Below are positions 1 to 8,972 of a stretch of DNA of 18,074 nucleotides, piece by piece; positions within the stretch are counted from its first letter, which is position 1; each line of letters starts with the position of its first letter. The position numbers and the translations under genes are program-made. The notes beneath the pieces are model-generated. The model saw only the letters and a list, made by a program, of their open reading frames with translations, did no database searches and was not told the DNA's origin. The DNA comes from an uncultured Kiritimatiellota bacterium (GTDB lineage Bacteria; Verrucomicrobiota; Kiritimatiellia; RFP12; UBA1067), in NCBI GenBank assembly GCA_934654805.1, contig CAKUGW010000061.1:1-18074 (forward strand). The letters are read 5' to 3'.

Positions 1-1
1 T

Positions 2-64
2 GAACTCAATCACTACGGCATGTATTGGCTCAAATGGGCTGATGTCCGCAGACGGCCATATTGA
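2..64 (+). CDS. possible C-terminal end of an upstream gene (partial)
   Basis: A frame open from the window edge ends at TGA 62-64 and encodes 20 residues (first residues ELNHYGMYWL, last RRRPY). The composition, with aromatic residues and no repeats, looks protein-like and differs from the other two frames on this strand; of those, the first carries early stops. Base composition is less GC-rich than in the rest of the window. The stop codon overlaps the -35 box of the fabF promoter, which suits a gene ending just before a new transcription unit. I do not recognise the family. It does not resemble the C-terminus of an intron-encoded reverse transcriptase that I know. The short length means it could also be a chance open frame. 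Confidence 0.3.
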   Translation, partial: ELNHYGMYWLKWADVRRRPY

Positions 65-89
65 CAGGGAAAAAAAATCGCTATAATTA
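61..89 (+). promoter_or_regulatory. sigma70-like promoter for the fabF operon
   Basis: A perfect -35 hexamer TTGACA lies at 61-66. A perfect -10 hexamer TATAAT lies at 82-87, with a 15-base spacer; an alternative -10, TAATTA at 84-89, gives a 17-base spacer. The spacer is an A-run (71-77), which fits a bent, AT-rich promoter in an otherwise very GC-rich sequence. Transcription would begin near 94-98, leaving a leader of about 35 bases before the ATG at 131. It would serve fabF and the coupled genes behind it, since no other promoter is evident up to the end of the glycosyltransferase gene. Confidence 0.7.
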
Positions 90-96
90 TCAGCGA
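78..96. promoter_or_regulatory. palindrome over the -10 box, candidate operator
   Basis: TCGCT (78-82) and AGCGA (92-96) are inverted copies flanking the self-complementary octamer ATAATTAT (83-90), with one unpaired C at 91. The symmetry covers the whole -10 region, the usual position for a repressor site. No regulator gene lies in the window, so the binding protein is unknown. It could also be coincidental AT-rich symmetry. Confidence 0.35.
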
Positions 97-115
97 CAAC
101 TTGTAAAAGCAAAGA

Positions 116-120
116 AAGGA
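116..120 (+). promoter_or_regulatory. ribosome-binding site for the ATG at 131
   Basis: AAGGA at 116-120 sits 10 bases before ATG 131. This supports translation starting ahead of the intron relic, so that the relic is part of the FabF protein. The alternative starts at GTG 245 and ATG 248 are preceded by intron-derived sequence without a good Shine-Dalgarno motif. Confidence 0.55.
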
Positions 121-130
121 ACGCCACGCA

Positions 131-1519
<1,389 letters not shown>

Positions 1520-1522
1520 GTC

Positions 1523-2002
1523 ATGGAGCTTCCGCAGTTCAAAGAAGTCTACAACCGGAGCGGCGAGTCGCTGCTGCCGCACCGTCCGCCGTTCCTCTTC
1601 GTTGACCGCCTGCTGTCGGCGGACGAGACGGGCGGCATCGGCGAATACACGTTCACGCACGAGAAGAACGACTTCTTCAAGGGCCACTTCCCGACCTATC
1701 CCGTCGTGCCCGGCGTTGTGCTCATCGAGGCGATGGCGCAGGTCGCGGGCGCGGTGGTCGTTGCGCGCGGCGTCCTCGGCGCGGACGCGACATTCCTCCT
1801 CGCGGCGGTCACCGACGCGCGCTTCCGCCATCCGTTCCGTCCGGGCGACCGGCTCGTGACGGTCGTCGAGACCGTGCGCGCGAAGAAGCCGCTCGGCATC
1901 TTCAAGTTCAAGGGCTACCTGAACGGCGAGGCGGACGCGAAGGGGCTGCCGGCGGTCGAGTGCTCCGTCAAGTGCATGATGGGCGACGGGGGCCACAAAT
2001 GA
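1523..2002 (+). CDS. fabZ: 3-hydroxyacyl-ACP dehydratase (FabZ-like hotdog fold)
   Basis: It dehydrates 3-hydroxyacyl-ACP to trans-2-enoyl-ACP, the step after ketosynthase and ketoreductase. The protein has 159 residues, close to the usual 140-160 of FabZ. Visible motifs are LPHRPPFLFVDR (18-29), catalytic His55 in FFKGHFP, VVPGVVLIEAMAQ with catalytic Glu69, and the RFRHPFRPGD strand. FabA would be longer and differ around the active site. The start is 3 bases after the fabF stop and its own stop overlaps the hisD start as ATGA, so translation is probably coupled on both sides. In many Gram-negatives fabZ lies with lpx genes; here it lies with a ketosynthase, an acyltransferase and a glycosyltransferase, suggesting a dedicated acyl-chain or envelope-lipid role. 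Whether it is the only FabZ in the genome cannot be judged. Confidence 0.88.
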   Translation: MELPQFKEVYNRSGESLLPHRPPFLFVDRLLSADETGGIGEYTFTHEKNDFFKGHFPTYPVVPGVVLIEAMAQVAGAVVVARGVLGADATFLLAAVTDARFRHPFRPGDRLVTVVETVRAKKPLGIFKFKGYLNGEADAKGLPAVECSVKCMMGDGGHK

Positions 2003-3279
2003 TTCGGATCGTCAAGGCGGGCGACCGGCGGATTGCGGCGTTCAACGCGCGTCCGGCGTTCCCCGAAGAGGCCGAGAAGGCCGCCGCCGCCGCGCTCGCC
2101 GACATCCGTGCGCGCGGCGACCGCGCCGTCCTGGATCTCGTCGCGAAGTTCGAGGGCTTCAAGGCGCGCACGGCGAAGGGCCTGCGCGTCGATCTCGCGA
2201 AGGTCTCCGAGAAGGGGATTGACGCGAAGCTCGTGCGGGCCGTGAAGGACGCGCATCGGCGTGTCCTCGCGTTCTCGAAGGCGTCCCTCCGCGAGCCGTG
2301 GTCGATGAAGACGCCGAAGGGCGGTTCGGCCGGCGAGTTCTTCTCGCCGATGGATCGCGTGGGCGTCTACGTGCCGGGCGGCACGGCGCCGCTCGCCTCG
2401 ACGGCGGTCATGACGGTCACGCTCGCGAAGGCGGCCGGCGTGAAGGAGATCGTCGCCTGCACGCCGGCGGGGAAGGACGGCCACGTGAACCCCGTTCTCC
2501 TCTTCGCGCTCAAGCTCGCGGGCGCGACCGAAGTCTACCGCGTCGGCGGCATCCAGGCGATTGGCCTCATGGCGTTCGGCACGAGGACGTGCCGCAAGGT
2601 GCAGAAGATCGCCGGGCCGGGCAACGCCTTCGTCACGGCGGCGAAGCGGCAGGTTTACGGCTACGTCGCGATTGACCAGGTCGCGGGGCCGAGCGAAATC
2701 GCCGTCCTCACCGACGGCTCGGTCGACAAGCGGTGGATCTCGGCCGACCTCCTCTCGCAGGCCGAACACGGCTCCGGGTACGAGAAGTCGCTGTGCGTCT
2801 GCACGTCCGCCGCGTTCGCCGAGGAGATCCGCGCGGAAGTCCTCGCGCAGGCGAAGACGCTCTCGCGTCGCGCGCTCGTCGCGCGCGTCATCGACCGGGA
2901 CGGCATCCTCATCGTCGTCGCGAAGAGCGTCGCCGAGGGGCTGGACGTCGTGAACGCCTTTGCGCCGGAGCATTTCGAGATCATGACGAAGGACGCGCTG
3001 AAGGTCATGAAGGGCGTGCGCGCCGCCGGTGCCGTGTTCGCGGGCGCGTGGACGCCCGAATCGGCGGGCGACTTCGTCGCGGGGCCGTCGCACGTGCTGC
3101 CGACGGGCGGCGCGGCGAACATGTTCAACGGGCTTACGCCGGACGACTTCCGCCGCCGCCACAGCTTCGTCGCCTTCACGCAGGCCGACCTCGCCCAGAC
3201 GAAGGCCACCATCGAGGCGTTCGCCGCCGTCGAGGGGCTGGACGGGCACGGCCGCGCCGCGACCATCCGCTTCGAATGA
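1999..3279 (+). CDS. hisD: histidinol dehydrogenase
   Basis: HisD carries out the last two steps of histidine biosynthesis, oxidising L-histidinol to L-histidine with two NAD+ and a zinc ion. The 426 residues match the family's ~430. Zinc ligands correspond to Gln254 and His257 (SQAEHG), Asp358 (SAGDF) and His417 near the C-terminus. The catalytic pair is Glu324-His325 in APEHFEI. VGVYVPGG (121-128), VGGIQAIGLMAFGT (182-195) and KIAGPGNAFVTAAKRQV (203-219) are clear family blocks. The start is ATG 1999, overlapping the fabZ stop as ATGA; an upstream in-frame ATG at 1960 would add 13 residues overlapping fabZ and not resembling HisD. No other his gene is in the window, and hisD sits inside a lipid operon with overlaps at both ends. 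Activity on histidinol is expected from the intact active site, but an alternative amino-alcohol substrate is conceivable. Confidence 0.92.
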   Translation: MIRIVKAGDRRIAAFNARPAFPEEAEKAAAAALADIRARGDRAVLDLVAKFEGFKARTAKGLRVDLAKVSEKGIDAKLVRAVKDAHRRVLAFSKASLREPWSMKTPKGGSAGEFFSPMDRVGVYVPGGTAPLASTAVMTVTLAKAAGVKEIVACTPAGKDGHVNPVLLFALKLAGATEVYRVGGIQAIGLMAFGTRTCRKVQKIAGPGNAFVTAAKRQVYGYVAIDQVAGPSEIAVLTDGSVDKRWISADLLSQAEHGSGYEKSLCVCTSAAFAEEIRAEVLAQAKTLSRRALVARVIDRDGILIVVAKSVAEGLDVVNAFAPEHFEIMTKDALKVMKGVRAAGAVFAGAWTPESAGDFVAGPSHVLPTGGAANMFNGLTPDDFRRRHSFVAFTQADLAQTKATIEAFAAVEGLDGHGRAATIRFE

Positions 3280-4097
3280 CCTTCCTCCAACGCCATGCCT
3301 ATGACATCGGCGGCGCGTTGGCGGCCGTCGTCTGGCCGTTCCTCGGACGCCGCCGGCGGATTGCCGTCGACAACATCCTGCGCGCGAAGATCACGGACGA
3401 CCCGAAGGAGGCGCGGCGGATCGCGAAGCGCTCCCTCTGCCACCTCGCCGGGCACATCGGCGAGGCGCTGTTCGTGCCGTCGGTCGTCACGCGGGCGAAC
3501 TACCGCGAACATCTCGACACGTCGGGCGTGTCCGCCGCGAACGTGAAGCTGCTGCTGGACTCGCCCGGCCAGCCGATCCTGCTCGTCTCGTCCCACCACG
3601 GCGTCTGGGAGGCGGCGACGAACGTCCTCTCGTTCGCGCGGCCGATGATCGCCATTGCGCGCGTCCAGAACAACCGCCTCGTCGCGAAGTGGATGAAGAA
3701 GCACCATTTTCGCGGGCCCGTCACGATTGTGGACAAGAACCACGGCTTCACGCCGGCGGTGCTGGAGCAGTGGCAGCGCGACGGCGCGGCGATGACGATC
3801 CTGATGGATCAGCATGCGGGACGGGGCGCGCCGCTCACGTTCTTCGGGCGTCCGGCGCGGACGTACACGACGGCGGCGCGGCTCGCGATGCGGACGGGCT
3901 GTCCGATCGTCGTCGGCTCCTTCGTGCGCGTCGCGCCCTACCGCTACCGCCTCGTCGCGTCCGGCGACCCGATCGTCCTCTCGAAGACAGACGACCGAAA
4001 TGCCGCGACGCAGCTGCTGAACGACCGGCTGGAGGCGGCAATTCGCCAGTATCCCGAACAGTATCTCTGGCTGCACCGGAGGTGGCGCGATGACTAA
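3276..4097 (+). CDS. LpxL/HtrB-family lysophospholipid/lipid A acyltransferase
   Basis: Members of this family transfer an acyl chain from acyl-ACP to lipid A or related glycolipids at the inner face of the inner membrane. The 273-residue protein shows the family's H-X4-E catalytic motif at His107-Glu112 (HHGVWE), the DQHAGRGAPLTFFGRPA block (178-194) that matches the conserved 'DQ...FFG.pa' region, and the C-terminal LWLHRRW (264-270). It is slightly shorter than E. coli LpxL (about 306), with only a weakly hydrophobic N-terminus (11-23). The start is ATG 3276, overlapping the hisD stop as ATGA. The end overlaps the glycosyltransferase gene by 8 bases. Similar acyltransferases occur in aryl polyene and ornithine-lipid clusters, so the acceptor need not be lipid A. 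Confidence 0.82.
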   Translation: MTFLQRHAYDIGGALAAVVWPFLGRRRRIAVDNILRAKITDDPKEARRIAKRSLCHLAGHIGEALFVPSVVTRANYREHLDTSGVSAANVKLLLDSPGQPILLVSSHHGVWEAATNVLSFARPMIAIARVQNNRLVAKWMKKHHFRGPVTIVDKNHGFTPAVLEQWQRDGAAMTILMDQHAGRGAPLTFFGRPARTYTTAARLAMRTGCPIVVGSFVRVAPYRYRLVASGDPIVLSKTDDRNAATQLLNDRLEAAIRQYPEQYLWLHRRWRDD

Positions 4098-5322
4098 TGC
4101 GACGTTCTCGCTGATCTGCGATTTCCTCTGTCTCGGCCTGAGCTTCGTCTTCCTCTGGTCGACGTTCCTCGTCCTCGTCGGGCTCATCAAGCCGGCGAAG
4201 CCGCATCCGAAGGCCGCGCGCAAGCTGAAGTTCGTCGTGCTTGTCTGCGCGCGCAACGAGGAGCCTGTCATCCGCCTGCCGGTGAAGAGCGTGCTGCTCT
4301 CGAAGTATCCGGCGGACTGCCGCGAGGTGATTGTCCTCGCGGACAACTGCACCGACCGCACGGCGGACATCGCGCGCGCGGCGGGCGCGACCGTCTGGGA
4401 GAAGACCGAGCCGAGCCACGGCAAGGGCGACGTGCTCGCGTGGGGCCTGCGGAAGCTGCGGGCCGAGCGCACGTGCGACGCGGTCGCCGTCTTCGATGCG
4501 GACAACATCTGCTCCGACGGCTGGTTCGACGCGGTGAACGATGCGTTGCAGGACGGCGAGACGGTCGTGACCGGCCGCCGCCGCTCGTCCAACGCGCGCG
4601 CGAACGTGATTTCCGGCTGGTACACGGTCTACTGGGACATGATGAACGAGCTCTCGAACCGTGTGCGGACGAACCTCGGCCTCTCGGGCAAGCTGACGGG
4701 CACGGGCTTCGCGTTCCGCCTCTCCGCGCTCGGGCCGGAGGGCTGGCGGACGCAGACGATGGTCGAAGATGTCGAGTTCACCGTCCAGACGAACTTGCGC
4801 GGCGGGCGTGTCGCCTACGTGCCGGAGGCGGACTACGCGGATGAGCAGCCCGTGACCGTGACGTACATGTGGCGGCAGCTGCGCCGCTGGGCGACGGGCG
4901 GCTGGCAGGTCGTGCGCCTGTATTTCCCGACGTGGCTCCGGGCGCTGCGCGCGCATCCGTCGCTGCGGCTCTTCGACAGCTTCTTCGCGATCCTGACGGG
5001 GATGTCCGTCGCGTTCATCCTTCTCTTCAACTTCCTCGCGCTCTTCGTGCGGCTCGCGTGCGGCGCGGCCGACTCGGCGGCGGTTCACTTCTTCTTCGGG
5101 GTCTTCCTCTTCGTCTTCGTGATGGGGTGGTTCACCGCGTGGGCGGCGGTCGCGCTCTCGCCCCAGAAGCGGCGGCCGCGCGTCGCGTCGATCCTGACGT
5201 TCCCCGTGTTCTCGCTCGTCCTCTCGGCGTCCGTCCTCTACACGCTCGTGCGGCCGACGCGCCGCTGGAAGCCGATTCCGCACGGCGAGACGCCGCCGAG
5301 CGCGCACAAGGCGCGGGGATAG
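4090..5322 (+). CDS. membrane-bound family 2 glycosyltransferase (processive type motifs)
   Basis: The protein has 410 residues with a GT-A fold of the cellulose/hyaluronan/poly-N-acetylglucosamine synthase type. It transfers a sugar from a nucleotide sugar on the cytosolic side of the inner membrane. Order: one N-terminal membrane segment (about 8-32); the catalytic domain with VLVCARNEE (50-58), LADNCTD (83-89), DAD (136-138), the acceptor-side acidic pair Glu226-Asp227 in VEDVEF, and QLRRW (263-267, the QxxRW signature); then three C-terminal membrane segments (about 295-322, 334-358, 366-388). The QxxRW motif is typical of polymerising enzymes, but several single-sugar lipid glycosyltransferases also carry it. 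No export partner or PilZ domain is seen. The ATG lies 8 bases inside the acyltransferase gene, so the two are probably made together and may act on the same lipid. Confidence 0.85.
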   Translation: MTNATFSLICDFLCLGLSFVFLWSTFLVLVGLIKPAKPHPKAARKLKFVVLVCARNEEPVIRLPVKSVLLSKYPADCREVIVLADNCTDRTADIARAAGATVWEKTEPSHGKGDVLAWGLRKLRAERTCDAVAVFDADNICSDGWFDAVNDALQDGETVVTGRRRSSNARANVISGWYTVYWDMMNELSNRVRTNLGLSGKLTGTGFAFRLSALGPEGWRTQTMVEDVEFTVQTNLRGGRVAYVPEADYADEQPVTVTYMWRQLRRWATGGWQVVRLYFPTWLRALRAHPSLRLFDSFFAILTGMSVAFILLFNFLALFVRLACGAADSAAVHFFFGVFLFVFVMGWFTAWAAVALSPQKRRPRVASILTFPVFSLVLSASVLYTLVRPTRRWKPIPHGETPPSAHKARG

Positions 5323-5344
5323 TCCGGTTTACGTTGGTGCAAAG

Positions 5345-6454
5345 ATGAATACGTCAGTGCTTATGGCTACAATCGTCAATTGCTATGTCGGCTGCAACAC
5401 GGGTTCGCCCGACTTGCAGGCGCTTCATGTCCTCGCCTGCGACCCCGAAACGGGGGCGGCGAAGGTCGTCCAGTCCGTCAAGGGCGTCCAGGGCACGACC
5501 TACTTCCAGCAGAGCCCGGACGGGCGCTGGCTCTACACCGCCCTTGGCGAGAAGCGTGCGGCGCAGACGGTCGGCACGCTCGTGCGCTTCCCGGTCGATG
5601 CGGACGGGCGGCTGGGCGAACTGGAACGCCTCGCGGAACTCCCGTGCGAGACGCCGTGTCACGTGTCGCTGTCGCCGGACGGCTCGCGCGTCTTCGCCGC
5701 CGCTTATCTCTCGGCGACGGTCGTCTCGCTCAAGGCGGACGGCTCGGACCTGAAAAGCTATGTCTTCCCGGATGACGACGTCGGGCCGAACGCCCTGCGC
5801 CAGAAGAAGGCCTACGCGCATTTCACCTTCCTGACGCCGGACGCCTCGCGCCTCGGCGCCATCGATCTCGGCTGTGACCGCATCCGCTTCTTCGACCCCG
5901 TGACGCTGGCGGTCGATCCGTCGCTGGAGATCAAGTGCAATCGCGGCGACGGGCCGCGCCATGCCGTCTGGTCAAAGGACGGGCGCTTCCTCTTCGTCCT
6001 GCATGAGCTTGGATCGAGCGTCGCGTCGTATGCGTTCGACGGACGTACCTTCGTGAAGGTCGGCCAGTGGTCGATGCTGCCGGCGGACTTCAGCCGCTGG
6101 GAGGCGGACGGGCAGACGCTCGCGACGAAGGCGGCCGCGATCAAGCTGACGGCTGACGGGCAGATCCTCATGGCGTCGAACCGCGGACACGACTCAATCG
6201 CGTTCTATGCGGTCGATGCCGCGACGGGGCGTCTGACGCGGCGCAACATCGCGAAGCTGACGGGCCGGTTCCCGCGCGACTTCGCGCTGATGCCGGGCGA
6301 GAGGTTCATGGTCGTCGGGCACAAGATGTCCGACGAGATCCAGGTCTACCGCTTCGACCGCAACGCCTGTACGCTCGCGCCGGTCGGCGCGCCGATCCCC
6401 TGCTGGCGGCCGCTCTGCTTCGCATTCGCCCGCCCGTCCGCCGCGACGCGGTAG
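5345..6454 (+). CDS. lactonase-family seven-bladed beta-propeller (6-phosphogluconolactonase-like)
   Basis: The 369-residue protein matches the YbhE/Pgl-type lactonase propeller. Its characteristic segments are TYFQQSPDGRWLYTA (52-66), HVSLSPDGSRVFAA, the AHFTFLTPDASRLGAIDLG strand, GDGPRHAVWSKDGRFLFVLHELGSS, ASNRGHDSIAFY and RDFALMPGERFMVVGH. Family members hydrolyse 6-phosphogluconolactone in the pentose phosphate pathway or act on other lactones; the substrate cannot be read from sequence. No signal peptide is evident, so a cytosolic enzyme is likely. ATG 5345 is 22 bases after the glycosyltransferase stop with no good Shine-Dalgarno; ATG 5363, six codons later, is an equally plausible start. 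No terminator separates it from the upstream operon, so it may be the last gene of that unit. Confidence 0.83.
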   Translation: MNTSVLMATIVNCYVGCNTGSPDLQALHVLACDPETGAAKVVQSVKGVQGTTYFQQSPDGRWLYTALGEKRAAQTVGTLVRFPVDADGRLGELERLAELPCETPCHVSLSPDGSRVFAAAYLSATVVSLKADGSDLKSYVFPDDDVGPNALRQKKAYAHFTFLTPDASRLGAIDLGCDRIRFFDPVTLAVDPSLEIKCNRGDGPRHAVWSKDGRFLFVLHELGSSVASYAFDGRTFVKVGQWSMLPADFSRWEADGQTLATKAAAIKLTADGQILMASNRGHDSIAFYAVDAATGRLTRRNIAKLTGRFPRDFALMPGERFMVVGHKMSDEIQVYRFDRNACTLAPVGAPIPCWRPLCFAFARPSAATR

Positions 6455-6464
6455 GCGTCGGAAG

Positions 6465-8942
6465 ATGTTCCCGGTCGAGGCCAAGCTGAACGAGATCGCG
6501 GCGGCGCTGCGGGCGAACCGCGACGTCGTGCTGACGGCGCCGCCCGGCAGCGGCAAGACGACGTGCGTGCCGCCCGCGCTCCTGGACGAGCCGTGGCTCG
6601 CCGACAAGAAGATCGTCATGCTGGAGCCGCGTCGCCTCGCCGCGCGGAACTGCGCGACGTACATTGCGCGCCGTCGCGGCGAACGCGTCGGCGAGACGGT
6701 CGGCTACCAGGTGCGTCTCGAACGGCAGGTGTCGGCGCGGACGCGCCTCGAAGTCGTGACGGAGGGCCTGCTCGCGCAGCGGATCCTCTCCGACCCCGAA
6801 CTCGCGGACGTCGGGCTCGTCATCTTCGACGAGTTCCACGAACGCTCGCTCGCCTGCGATCTCGCGTTCGCGCTGGCGCTCGACGTGAAGCGGGGGCTTC
6901 GTCCCGACCTGCGGCTGCTCGTCATGTCCGCGACGCTCGATGCGGACGAGGTTCTCGCGGGGCTTGCCGACTCATCCGACAAAAGCGCGCCGTCGCCCGT
7001 GCGTGTCGCGGCGTCTGGGCGGATGTTCCCGGTCGAGACGCGCTACCTCGGCGACCTGTCGATGGTGGCGGCGATCGGCAAGGCGCTCGCCGAGACGACG
7101 GGCGACATCCTCTGCTTCCTGCCGGGCGAGGGCGAGATAAAGAGAATAATCGAATTGGCGAATAATCGAATGGTCGAATGGTCGAATGGGCGAGCGGGTG
7201 AATCGGGTGGGGTCGAGATGCTGCCGCTTTACGGCAATTTGCCGAAGGAGGAGCAGGATCGCGTCTTCGCGCCGAGCGCGCGGCGCAAGGTCATTCTCGC
7301 GACGTCCATCGCGGAGACGTCGCTCACGATCGAGGGCGTCACGACGGTCATTGATTCGGGGCTCATGCGTGTGCCGCGCTTTTCGCCGGGCACGGGCATG
7401 ACGGGCCTCGTCACGCTGCCGCTCACGCGGGATCGCGCCGAACAGCGGCGCGGCCGCGCCGGGCGTGTGCAGGCGGGCGTCTGCTACCGCCTCTGGACGG
7501 AAGCCGGCGAGGCGTCGCGTCCGCAGAAGATGATGCCGGAGATTCTCGACGCCGACCTCTGCGCGCTCGTCCTGACGTCCGCCGCGTGGGGCGCCCTGCG
7601 GCGCGACGGCCTGCCGTGGCTGACGCCGCCGCCCGCGAGCGCGTGGGACCAGGCCGTCGGCCTGCTGACGATGCTGGGCGCGCTCGACGCGCGCGGCCAG
7701 ATGACGGAGCGGGGGCGGGCGATGGCGCGCCTGCCGCTGCATCCGCGCCTCGCGAACATGCTGCGGACGTACGCGCGGGGGACGGACGCGGCCCGCACGG
7801 CGTGCCGGCTCGCGGCCGTCCTGGAGGAGGGCGCGAAGAGCCGCGAGACGGACATCCGCTACGTGCCCGTCACGCCGCGCGTCGCGCAGCTCGCCAAGCG
7901 GTTCGAGGCGGCGCTGCGCGTCGGCGGGGTGTCCGGCGGCGCAAAGCCGTCCGAGGGCGCGCTGCTGGCGAGGGCGTATCCCGACCGCCTTGCCCGGAAC
8001 CGGGGCAACGGCACGTTCCAGATGGTGTCCGGGCGCGGCGCGTTCTTGCCGGACGACGATCCGCTCGCGCACGAGCCGTTTCTCGTCTGCTGTGAACTCG
8101 ACGACCGCACGGGCGACGCGAAGGTCTTTCGGGCCTGTCCGATCACCGAGGCTGAGATCGAAGACCTCTTCGCGGAGCAGATCGTCGACGTGCCGTACTG
8201 CGCCTGGGACCGTCCGAACGAGCGCGTTAAGTGCGTCGTGCGGCGGCGGCTGGGCGCGATGACGCTGCGCGAGCGGGCGCCGACGGAGGCGCAGCGGCGC
8301 GCGAGCGAGGCGCAGGTCGCCGAGGCGTTGCGCGAGGGCATCCGGCAGAAGGGCGTCGAGAACCTGCCGTGCTGGACGAAGGACGCCGTGCAGCTGCGCG
8401 CGCGCCTCGCGTTTCTCGCGCGGACGCTGCCGGATGCCGCGTGGCCGGCGCCGACGGACGCGCGGCTGCTCGCGGCGCTGACGCCGTTCCTGGCGGGGAT
8501 GACGAAGTGGCGCGACCTCGAGCGGCTTGACCTCTTCCGCGTCTTCGACGGCCTTCTGGCCGAGGCGGGGCACGACCGCCGCGAGCTTGACCGCCTCGCG
8601 CCGACACGCATGGAGGTGCCGTCCGGCTCGCACATGCTGATCCGCTACGAAGGCGACGAGCCGACGGTCGAGGTGCGCCTGCAGGAGTGCTTCGGGCTCA
8701 TGGAGACGCCGAAGGTCGCGGGCGGCCGGGTGCCGGTCGTGATGACGCTGCTCTCGCCCGCGCACCGCCCCGTGCAGGTCACGAAGGATCTCGCGGGCTT
8801 CTGGAGGGGGGCCTACCAGCTCGTCCGCAAGGACATGCGCGGACGCTACCCCCGGCACGACTGGCCGGAAGACCCGCTCACGGCCGTCGCGACGCGCCGC
8901 GCCCGCCCGCGGGTTGTCGCGGAGTTGAAATTTTTGGTATAA
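6465..8942 (+). CDS. hrpB: ATP-dependent helicase HrpB
   Basis: HrpB is a DEAH/RHA-family RNA-helicase-like ATPase of about 800-840 residues; this one has 825. Motifs in order: Walker A APPGSGKTT (25-33), motif Ia EPRRLAA (54-60), motif II DEFH (122-125, the HrpB variant of DEAH), motif III SAT (155-157), the LPLYGNLP segment (253-260), motif V around ATSIAETSLTIEG (279-291) and motif VI QRRGRAGR (327-334). The long C-terminal part matches HrpB-specific regions, including the SPAHRPVQVTKDLAGFW-type block near the end. Start ATG 6465 is 10 bases after the lactonase stop, with GGAAG immediately before it, which is unusually close for a Shine-Dalgarno. Residues 227-248 are encoded by an octamer repeat array between LPGEGEI and the LPLYG block and look like an extra loop. 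The cellular role of HrpB is poorly known in general. Confidence 0.92.
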   Translation: MFPVEAKLNEIAAALRANRDVVLTAPPGSGKTTCVPPALLDEPWLADKKIVMLEPRRLAARNCATYIARRRGERVGETVGYQVRLERQVSARTRLEVVTEGLLAQRILSDPELADVGLVIFDEFHERSLACDLAFALALDVKRGLRPDLRLLVMSATLDADEVLAGLADSSDKSAPSPVRVAASGRMFPVETRYLGDLSMVAAIGKALAETTGDILCFLPGEGEIKRIIELANNRMVEWSNGRAGESGGVEMLPLYGNLPKEEQDRVFAPSARRKVILATSIAETSLTIEGVTTVIDSGLMRVPRFSPGTGMTGLVTLPLTRDRAEQRRGRAGRVQAGVCYRLWTEAGEASRPQKMMPEILDADLCALVLTSAAWGALRRDGLPWLTPPPASAWDQAVGLLTMLGALDARGQMTERGRAMARLPLHPRLANMLRTYARGTDAARTACRLAAVLEEGAKSRETDIRYVPVTPRVAQLAKRFEAALRVGGVSGGAKPSEGALLARAYPDRLARNRGNGTFQMVSGRGAFLPDDDPLAHEPFLVCCELDDRTGDAKVFRACPITEAEIEDLFAEQIVDVPYCAWDRPNERVKCVVRRRLGAMTLRERAPTEAQRRASEAQVAEALREGIRQKGVENLPCWTKDAVQLRARLAFLARTLPDAAWPAPTDARLLAALTPFLAGMTKWRDLERLDLFRVFDGLLAEAGHDRRELDRLAPTRMEVPSGSHMLIRYEGDEPTVEVRLQECFGLMETPKVAGGRVPVVMTLLSPAHRPVQVTKDLAGFWRGAYQLVRKDMRGRYPRHDWPEDPLTAVATRRARPRVVAELKFLV
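7144..7207 (+). repeat. degenerate 8-bp tandem repeat inside hrpB
   Basis: Eight successive octamers, all beginning GA and seven of them GAAT: GAATAATC, GAATTGGC, GAATAATC, GAATGGTC, GAATGGTC, GAATGGGC, GAGCGGGT, GAATCGGG. The first units are clearly lower in GC than surrounding hrpB sequence. The array encodes residues 227-248 of HrpB and keeps the frame open. Because 8 is not a multiple of 3, gaining or losing one unit would shift the frame; a gain or loss of three units would keep it. The units are diverged, so slippage should be slower than in a perfect repeat. Confidence 0.8.
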
Positions 8943-8943
8943 T
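8914..8943 (+). promoter_or_regulatory. extended -10 promoter for the secreted-protein operon
   Basis: A perfect TATAAT lies at 8938-8943, preceded by TG at 8935-8936 (extended -10, TGnTATAAT). A weak -35, TTGTCG at 8914-8919, gives an 18-base spacer. The short AT-rich tract 8925-8943 stands out in GC-rich DNA, and the -10 box overlaps the hrpB TAA stop (8940-8942). Transcription would start around 8950, about 23 bases before ATG 8973. It opens a new transcription unit rather than continuing from hrpB. Confidence 0.65.
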
Positions 8944-8972
8944 GCCCTTGTTCACGAAACGGGGGGTGTACC

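Noticed and set aside
1960..1998. Upstream in-frame start for hisD at 1960
   Set aside because: It would overlap fabZ by 43 bases and add 13 residues unlike any HisD. ATG 1999 gives the typical N-terminus and ATGA coupling.
2733..3275. Longer acyltransferase frame starting inside hisD
   Set aside because: The extra 181 residues are an Arg/Gly-rich shadow of hisD. ATG 3276 overlaps the hisD stop and gives a normal LpxL-family length.
5323..5344. Promoter or terminator between the glycosyltransferase and lactonase genes
   Set aside because: The 22-base gap has no hairpin with a T-run and no convincing -35/-10 pair.
8925..8930. TTGAAA as a -35 box for the promoter before 8973
   Set aside because: It is only 7 bases from the TATAAT, too close for a -35. 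The extended -10 with TTGTCG at 8914-8919 fits better.
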